Positions 30,349-34,227 of a DNA stretch of 34,227 nucleotides are shown here, one piece after another (position 1 is the stretch's first letter; every line of letters begins with the position of its first letter). Under the pieces are notes generated by a model, which searched no databases, was not told the DNA's origin, and was given only the letters and a program-made list of their open reading frames with translations. Made by a program: the position numbers and the translations under genes. Source of the stretch: RGIG7378 sp045588325 (GTDB lineage: Bacteria > Bacillota > Clostridia > RGIG7378). Location of the stretch: positions 1 to 34,227 of the forward strand of contig JAZNEA010000082.1 of NCBI GenBank assembly GCA_045588325.1, read 5' to 3'.

Positions 30349-30378
30349 TAAAAAGAGGCCTGCCCGCAGGCAAGCCTC
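30349..30378 (-). terminator. Terminator of the aconitase X operon
   Basis: A 10-bp stem with one U-G wobble (30355-30364 with 30369-30378), a 4-nt loop and five T on the minus strand. Confidence 0.88.
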
Positions 30379-30391
30379 CTGGATTCTGACG

Positions 30392-30838
30392 TCAGCCCTC
30401 AACTGTGACTAAACCATTCTCTCCTACTGTGATTTTCATTCCATCCTTGACATATGCCAGGAACTCGTCTCCCAGGGAGTCGACCACTGGCATGGACGTT
30501 CCCTCTACCCACACATCTGCCAAAACGGCGCCGGCTGCTGCCAGAGAATCAATGTGATTGGCAAACAGCATACATGCCGGATTTTTGTGCATAGCACATG
30601 CGCAATACAGCACCAAGCCACCTGTAGTGGAACCTATGGTCTGAGGCAGGCAGAGTGCCTTGCCAATCATTGGCTTGCCATGGAGATCCTTGTTGTTCTG
30701 GTCGCCACACTTTACCTCCTTGTCGCCAAACTGGAGTGCCATCTGGAATGAGGCCAAAGTGTTGAAACCCTCAGTAGAAACAACAGCCTCTGCTGTCACT
30801 GTGCCTGGAGTAATTACTCTACCCTGAAACTGTCTCAT
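30392..30838 (-). CDS. Aconitase X swivel-domain subunit (DUF126)
   Basis: A 148-residue small subunit of aconitase X. It begins MRQFQGRVITPGTVTAEAVV and has KDLHGKPMIGKALCLPQTIGSTTGGLVLY, the DUF126 signature. The swivel domain closes over the active site of the large subunit. The start has GGGAGG four bases upstream and lies one base after the large-subunit stop, so the two are coupled. Aconitase X enzymes include cis-3-hydroxy-L-proline dehydratase in bacteria and a mevalonate-phosphate dehydratase in archaea; this one's substrate is open. Confidence 0.92.
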   Translation of the reverse strand: MRQFQGRVITPGTVTAEAVVSTEGFNTLASFQMALQFGDKEVKCGDQNNKDLHGKPMIGKALCLPQTIGSTTGGLVLYCACAMHKNPACMLFANHIDSLAAAGAVLADVWVEGTSMPVVDSLGDEFLAYVKDGMKITVGENGLVTVEG

Positions 30839-30839
30839 C

Positions 30840-32114
30840 TTACTTACCTCCCTTTGTGATAATATCCAGCAGCTCTGCATCTGTGTAATACCTGGCTGTG
30901 GTATATGTGCGAAGCTTGTTTGAAGATGTGATTACAGGCATTCCCTTGCACAGGGGGTTATTCATGTACATAAGGGGACAAATGTAGGACGTAATAACGC
31001 CTGTTGCATTTAGCCTGTCTGCATACTCGGTTGCGTTAAATGCCTCCAACACCTTAGGTGCAGCAGTAAATACAGTGGGTACCGTTACCTTGGATATGCC
31101 ATTTGCCTTAAGGGCATCCTCCAGATTAACCGTCCAGTCCTTAAGCTGCTCCAGCGAAAGGTGTGGGCAACCAACGAAGCAAAGCTTTGGCTGGGCGTCA
31201 GGCTTTTTCCACATAACTGGATACTCTCTCTGAACCCTCTCCAACTCTGCATCGTCAATGATGTACTCCTTAGCGCCCTCTGCGATAATACTCTCACCCA
31301 TCTCAACTGCCTCTGGAGTCAGGTTTGCGATATGGTAGAGGCCAACTGCGCCATTAGATGCTGTAGCTGCACCAAAGTCCTTGAGGTAGGAGCAGGCGGC
31401 GTCGTTGAGCTCTGTGCCGATCCACTGGTCAAGGCCAACAACATAGGGTACGTCCTCCATAACCTTCATGCCGATGGCAGAACCCAGCAGCTGAGCCTCA
31501 GGCTTTTTGGTGGTCTGGACCTTTACAATCCATGTGGCCTTGCGGCCCTCATCTGTCAGCAGTCCAAAATATGGAACGTATCCCACGATGGAGCCCATGA
31601 TGTCGATGATGCCGGAGTTTCTATTGCACCTGGCACCCAAAACGGAGTTGGCATATACAACTGCACTGGACTCTGCCCATGACAGATACTCGCCCTTTTG
31701 TGGCTTGTTGCCCACCTGGTCCATGTAACATGTGCATGTAAATGCCTGATCGTCCATAAGACCCAACTTGTTGAGCTGGTCCTCGTAGAACTTTTGCTTA
31801 GTGTACATAAAGTTGTTAAATACGAACTTCTGCAGGAAGTTAGCAGGAACCTTGTCGTCCAATGGCCTGGGGTCCACAGAGAACTTCTGTCCTGAGGATA
31901 CTCCGGCCTCCAGGAGCTGCTGCATAAGGTCATATACCGGAGACATTACCTTAAGTCCAAACGACGTTACCAAGTGGTTGTATTTGGATGTGATGGGGAC
32001 TAATTTTTCTGCCTCAAAGGCCTCTCCATACATAACCAGGGTCTTCATGACCTTGGCCAATGTTTCGCCCTGCTGACCATTTAAAATGGCCTCTTGCTCT
32101 TTTGTAAGAATCAT
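30840..32114 (-). CDS. Aconitase X catalytic subunit (DUF521)
   Basis: A 424-residue catalytic subunit. The start MILTKEQEAILNGQQGETLA is typical (first helix, then KVMKTLVMYGEAF). Candidate cluster cysteines are in FTCTCYMDQVG, VLGARCNRNSG and the C-terminal ITSYICPLMYMNNPLCKG, with TSSNKLRTYTTARYY near the end. The family are [Fe-S]-dependent or mononuclear-metal lyases that add or remove water on hydroxy acids or hydroxyproline. The gene lies 10 bases behind the flavin reductase gene, pointing to a shared pathway. The two-gene form here matches separate AcnX subunits rather than the fused one. Confidence 0.93.
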   Translation of the reverse strand: MILTKEQEAILNGQQGETLAKVMKTLVMYGEAFEAEKLVPITSKYNHLVTSFGLKVMSPVYDLMQQLLEAGVSSGQKFSVDPRPLDDKVPANFLQKFVFNNFMYTKQKFYEDQLNKLGLMDDQAFTCTCYMDQVGNKPQKGEYLSWAESSAVVYANSVLGARCNRNSGIIDIMGSIVGYVPYFGLLTDEGRKATWIVKVQTTKKPEAQLLGSAIGMKVMEDVPYVVGLDQWIGTELNDAACSYLKDFGAATASNGAVGLYHIANLTPEAVEMGESIIAEGAKEYIIDDAELERVQREYPVMWKKPDAQPKLCFVGCPHLSLEQLKDWTVNLEDALKANGISKVTVPTVFTAAPKVLEAFNATEYADRLNATGVITSYICPLMYMNNPLCKGMPVITSSNKLRTYTTARYYTDAELLDIITKGGK

Positions 32115-32124
32115 ACGCTCCTCC

Positions 32125-34194
32125 TTAAATCTTCATGCATACGTCCCAAGCGCCCCAAATAACGGACCTCAGATTGCCAACCTTGTCTGCGTCGCCGATG
32201 ACGTGGACCTTTTTGGCCTTAGGTGCGAGAGGTGCTGGATTGTAACCAACGGAGAGGATAACTGTATCTGTGGGTACCTGGAAGGTCTTACCCTCCTTGT
32301 CCCTAAGGGTTACAGCGTCCTCGCCAATCTCTACTAAAGCTGTCTCCAAATGTACTGGAACGTTGTTTGTCTTAAAGCAGTCCCTCAGGTAGCTGGTGTT
32401 GGCCAGACAAATTCCGGGAGTTGTGATGAGATCGTCCTGCATCTCCACAATAGTGGGCTCCTTGCCCTGGAGGAACAGGTCATATGCAATCTCACAACCT
32501 GTGAGACCACCACCGATAATCGTAACCTTTTGTCCAACTGCCTTGTTGCCCAGCAGGTAGTCAACAGCCTCAACTGCTGTGTCTGCGCCCTTAACTGGAA
32601 TCCTCTTTGCCTTAGCACCCGTGGCGATGATAACCTCATCTGCACCCAGGCTGGCAATATCTGTAACCTCTGTGTTGAGCTTAAGTTCAATTGGGTACTT
32701 GGACAACTGGCGAATATACCATGCGATAAGGGCCCTGTCCTTCTCCTTAAAGGATGGAGCAGATGCAGCAATAAATACGCCACCCAGCTTGTCCGTCTTC
32801 TCGTACAGGGTGACCTTATGTCCCCTCTCTGCGCAGACAATAGCTGCCTCCATGCCTCCAATACCGCCGCCTACGATGGCAACCTTCTTGGACTTCTTAG
32901 CAGGCTGCAGGTTGTATTTCTTGGACTGCATTGTCTGTGGGTTAAGGGCACAACGTGCCAACCCCATAGTATCTGTCAAATCCTGAGTATTAGCATGTCC
33001 CTTAGAGGATGAGAAATTAAAGCATCCGCTGTGACAGCAAATACAAGGCTTAATGTCCTCCACCCTATCCTCGATGAGCTTAGTGATCCACTCTGGGTCT
33101 ACCAGGAACTGACGTGCAACGCCTACGCCGTCGATCTTGCCATCGGCAACTGCCTGTGCACCTACCTCGGGATCCATCCTACCTGCACAAACCACAGGAA
33201 TATCCACAAACTGCTTAATATGTGCCACATCTTCCAGGTTGCAGTTCTCAGGCATGTACATCGGAGGATGTGCCCAGTACCAGGAGTCGTATGTACCATT
33301 GTCTGCATTGAGCATATCGTATCCGGCGTCCTGCAGATACTTGGCAGCCTTCTCTGACTCCTCCATGTTACGGCCTACCTCCACGTAGTCCTCACCGGGC
33401 ATGGCTCCCTCGCAGAATCCCTTCATCTTGGACTCTACAGAGTATCTGAGCGAAACCGGGAACTCCTGTCCGCAGGCCTCCTTAATGGCCTTAACCACCT
33501 CTACTGCAAAGCGGTAACGATTCTCAAAGGATCCACCGTACTCATCCTGTCTCTTATTAAAAAACTCAATGGCAAACTGGTCCAGCAGATATCCCTCGTG
33601 GACTGCGTGAACCTCGACACCATCTACCCCTGCATCCATGCAGAGCTTGGCTGTCTTGGCAAAGGCCTCTATGATCTCATGAATCTGCTCCACCGTCATC
33701 TCAGGGCAAATAATATCATGTGCCCAGCGGGAGGGCTGTGGGCTGGGACAAGCCAGCTCATGAGAAGTGTCGATAACGGGCTTGATCAAGGCCCTTGTGA
33801 ACTTGTTTTTGTGCAAAGGAGCTACCAGCTCAGTAATGGCCCAGGAACGTCCCATGCCGGCAGTCAGCTGAACAAAGAGTTTTGCTCCGGTCTTATGTAT
33901 CTCGTCCATGAACTCCTTGAGCTCATCGAACATCTTGGGGTTCTGCCAAAGCCACTTGCCCCAGAAGGTGTCTCTCAGTGGTGCAATACCAGGGATAATA
34001 AGTCCAACATTGTTGTTGGCCCTCTCCAAAAACAGCTTAGCTGCCTCTTTATCAAAATGGCATCCTCCCAGCTCAAACCAGCCAAAGAGGGATGTGCCTC
34101 CCATGGGACACATGACGATGCGGTTCTTAATCTCAACATTGCCAATATTCCAGGGTGTAAACAGAGCATCATACTTCTTGTTCATTTCACTCAT
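32125..34194 (-). CDS. NADH:flavin oxidoreductase, OYE/2,4-dienoyl-CoA reductase type
   Basis: A 689-residue enzyme with three parts. The FMN TIM barrel (about 1-370) starts YDALFTPWNIGNVEIKNRIV and has VEVHAVHEGYLLDQF and NKRQDEYGGSFENRYRF. The iron-sulfur segment is CICCHSGC (Cys384, 387, 391) with Cys415 (ARCALNP), 23 residues after Cys391 against 11-12 in well-known members. The NAD(P)/FAD domain has VAIVGGGIGGMEAA and VTIIGGGLTGCEIA. Relatives reduce activated C=C bonds (dienoyl-CoA, bile acid enones, bilirubin); the substrate here is unknown. The start at 34194 has AAAGGA upstream; the ATG nine bases on is also possible. First gene of the aconitase X operon; its promoter lies outside the window. 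Confidence 0.9.
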   Translation of the reverse strand: MSEMNKKYDALFTPWNIGNVEIKNRIVMCPMGGTSLFGWFELGGCHFDKEAAKLFLERANNNVGLIIPGIAPLRDTFWGKWLWQNPKMFDELKEFMDEIHKTGAKLFVQLTAGMGRSWAITELVAPLHKNKFTRALIKPVIDTSHELACPSPQPSRWAHDIICPEMTVEQIHEIIEAFAKTAKLCMDAGVDGVEVHAVHEGYLLDQFAIEFFNKRQDEYGGSFENRYRFAVEVVKAIKEACGQEFPVSLRYSVESKMKGFCEGAMPGEDYVEVGRNMEESEKAAKYLQDAGYDMLNADNGTYDSWYWAHPPMYMPENCNLEDVAHIKQFVDIPVVCAGRMDPEVGAQAVADGKIDGVGVARQFLVDPEWITKLIEDRVEDIKPCICCHSGCFNFSSSKGHANTQDLTDTMGLARCALNPQTMQSKKYNLQPAKKSKKVAIVGGGIGGMEAAIVCAERGHKVTLYEKTDKLGGVFIAASAPSFKEKDRALIAWYIRQLSKYPIELKLNTEVTDIASLGADEVIIATGAKAKRIPVKGADTAVEAVDYLLGNKAVGQKVTIIGGGLTGCEIAYDLFLQGKEPTIVEMQDDLITTPGICLANTSYLRDCFKTNNVPVHLETALVEIGEDAVTLRDKEGKTFQVPTDTVILSVGYNPAPLAPKAKKVHVIGDADKVGNLRSVIWGAWDVCMKI

Positions 34195-34227
34195 ATGGAT
34201 TTTGTTCCTTTCTGTATGCATATATGC

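Noticed and set aside
32350..33012. A 220-codon plus-strand open frame
   Set aside because: It is antisense to the flavin reductase, whose motifs cover the whole stretch; it arises from codon bias.

Overview
The window looks like a chromosomal stretch of a Gram-positive anaerobe of the Clostridia, most likely Lachnospiraceae-like. Pointers are an infC-rpmI-rplT operon with an L20-type leader, RqcP and a ClpC-type unfoldase, strong GGAGG ribosome binding sites, oligoendopeptidase F, a 'methionine gamma-lyase family' PLP protein, a Gram-positive Tad pilus locus without secretin, and TGTCGAA sites like the Spo0A box. No tRNA, rRNA, CRISPR array, insertion sequence or phage gene is visible.

Layout. 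(1) 64-882: an unknown signal-peptide/membrane protein behind a long structured leader. (2) 1074-5919, minus: one housekeeping run from a textbook promoter, infC-rpmI-rplT-trmH-thiN-rqcP-radC-yqeY-GNAT, with attenuators before infC and, unusually, inside trmH. (3) 6030-8210, minus: a ClpC/ClpA-like AAA+ unfoldase with no M-domain. (4) 8437-9204, plus: an SDR oxidoreductase sharing a bidirectional terminator with a minus-strand pair, a QueG-like iron-sulfur protein and a PTS-IIC-like membrane protein. (5) 11156-12007, plus: a membrane protein that I read as a degenerate P-type ATPase. (6) 11973-21174, minus: an 11-gene Tad (type IVc pilus) operon, tadZ-cpaB-tadA-tadB-tadC-flp-tadE-tadE-like-PT-repeat protein-large surface protein-cpaA. 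Most of its genes overlap, and two Spo0A-like boxes lie upstream. The flp pilin is only 55 aa. (7) 21406-24033, plus: a YdcF/SanA-like membrane protein and oligoendopeptidase F, ending in a strong terminator.

(8) 24059-30178, minus: a small winged-helix-like protein, a nicotinamidase-like hydrolase, a von Willebrand A protein, a macrodomain fused to a helical DNA-binding-like domain, a FabG-like SDR, the PLP protein and a CofE-like ligase. The nicotinamidase, VWA and macrodomain genes together suggest NAD/ADP-ribose handling, but that is inference. (9) 30349-34194, minus: an operon of a flavin/4Fe-4S old-yellow-enzyme reductase and both subunits of aconitase X, probably an undefined dehydration/reduction pathway.

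The most interesting items are the putative pseudo-P-type ATPase, the M-domain-less Clp unfoldase, the intragenic terminator in trmH, Spo0A-like boxes before the Tad operon, the macrodomain/VWA/nicotinamidase neighbourhood, and the aconitase X-reductase operon. All calls come from reading the sequence; no database search was run.
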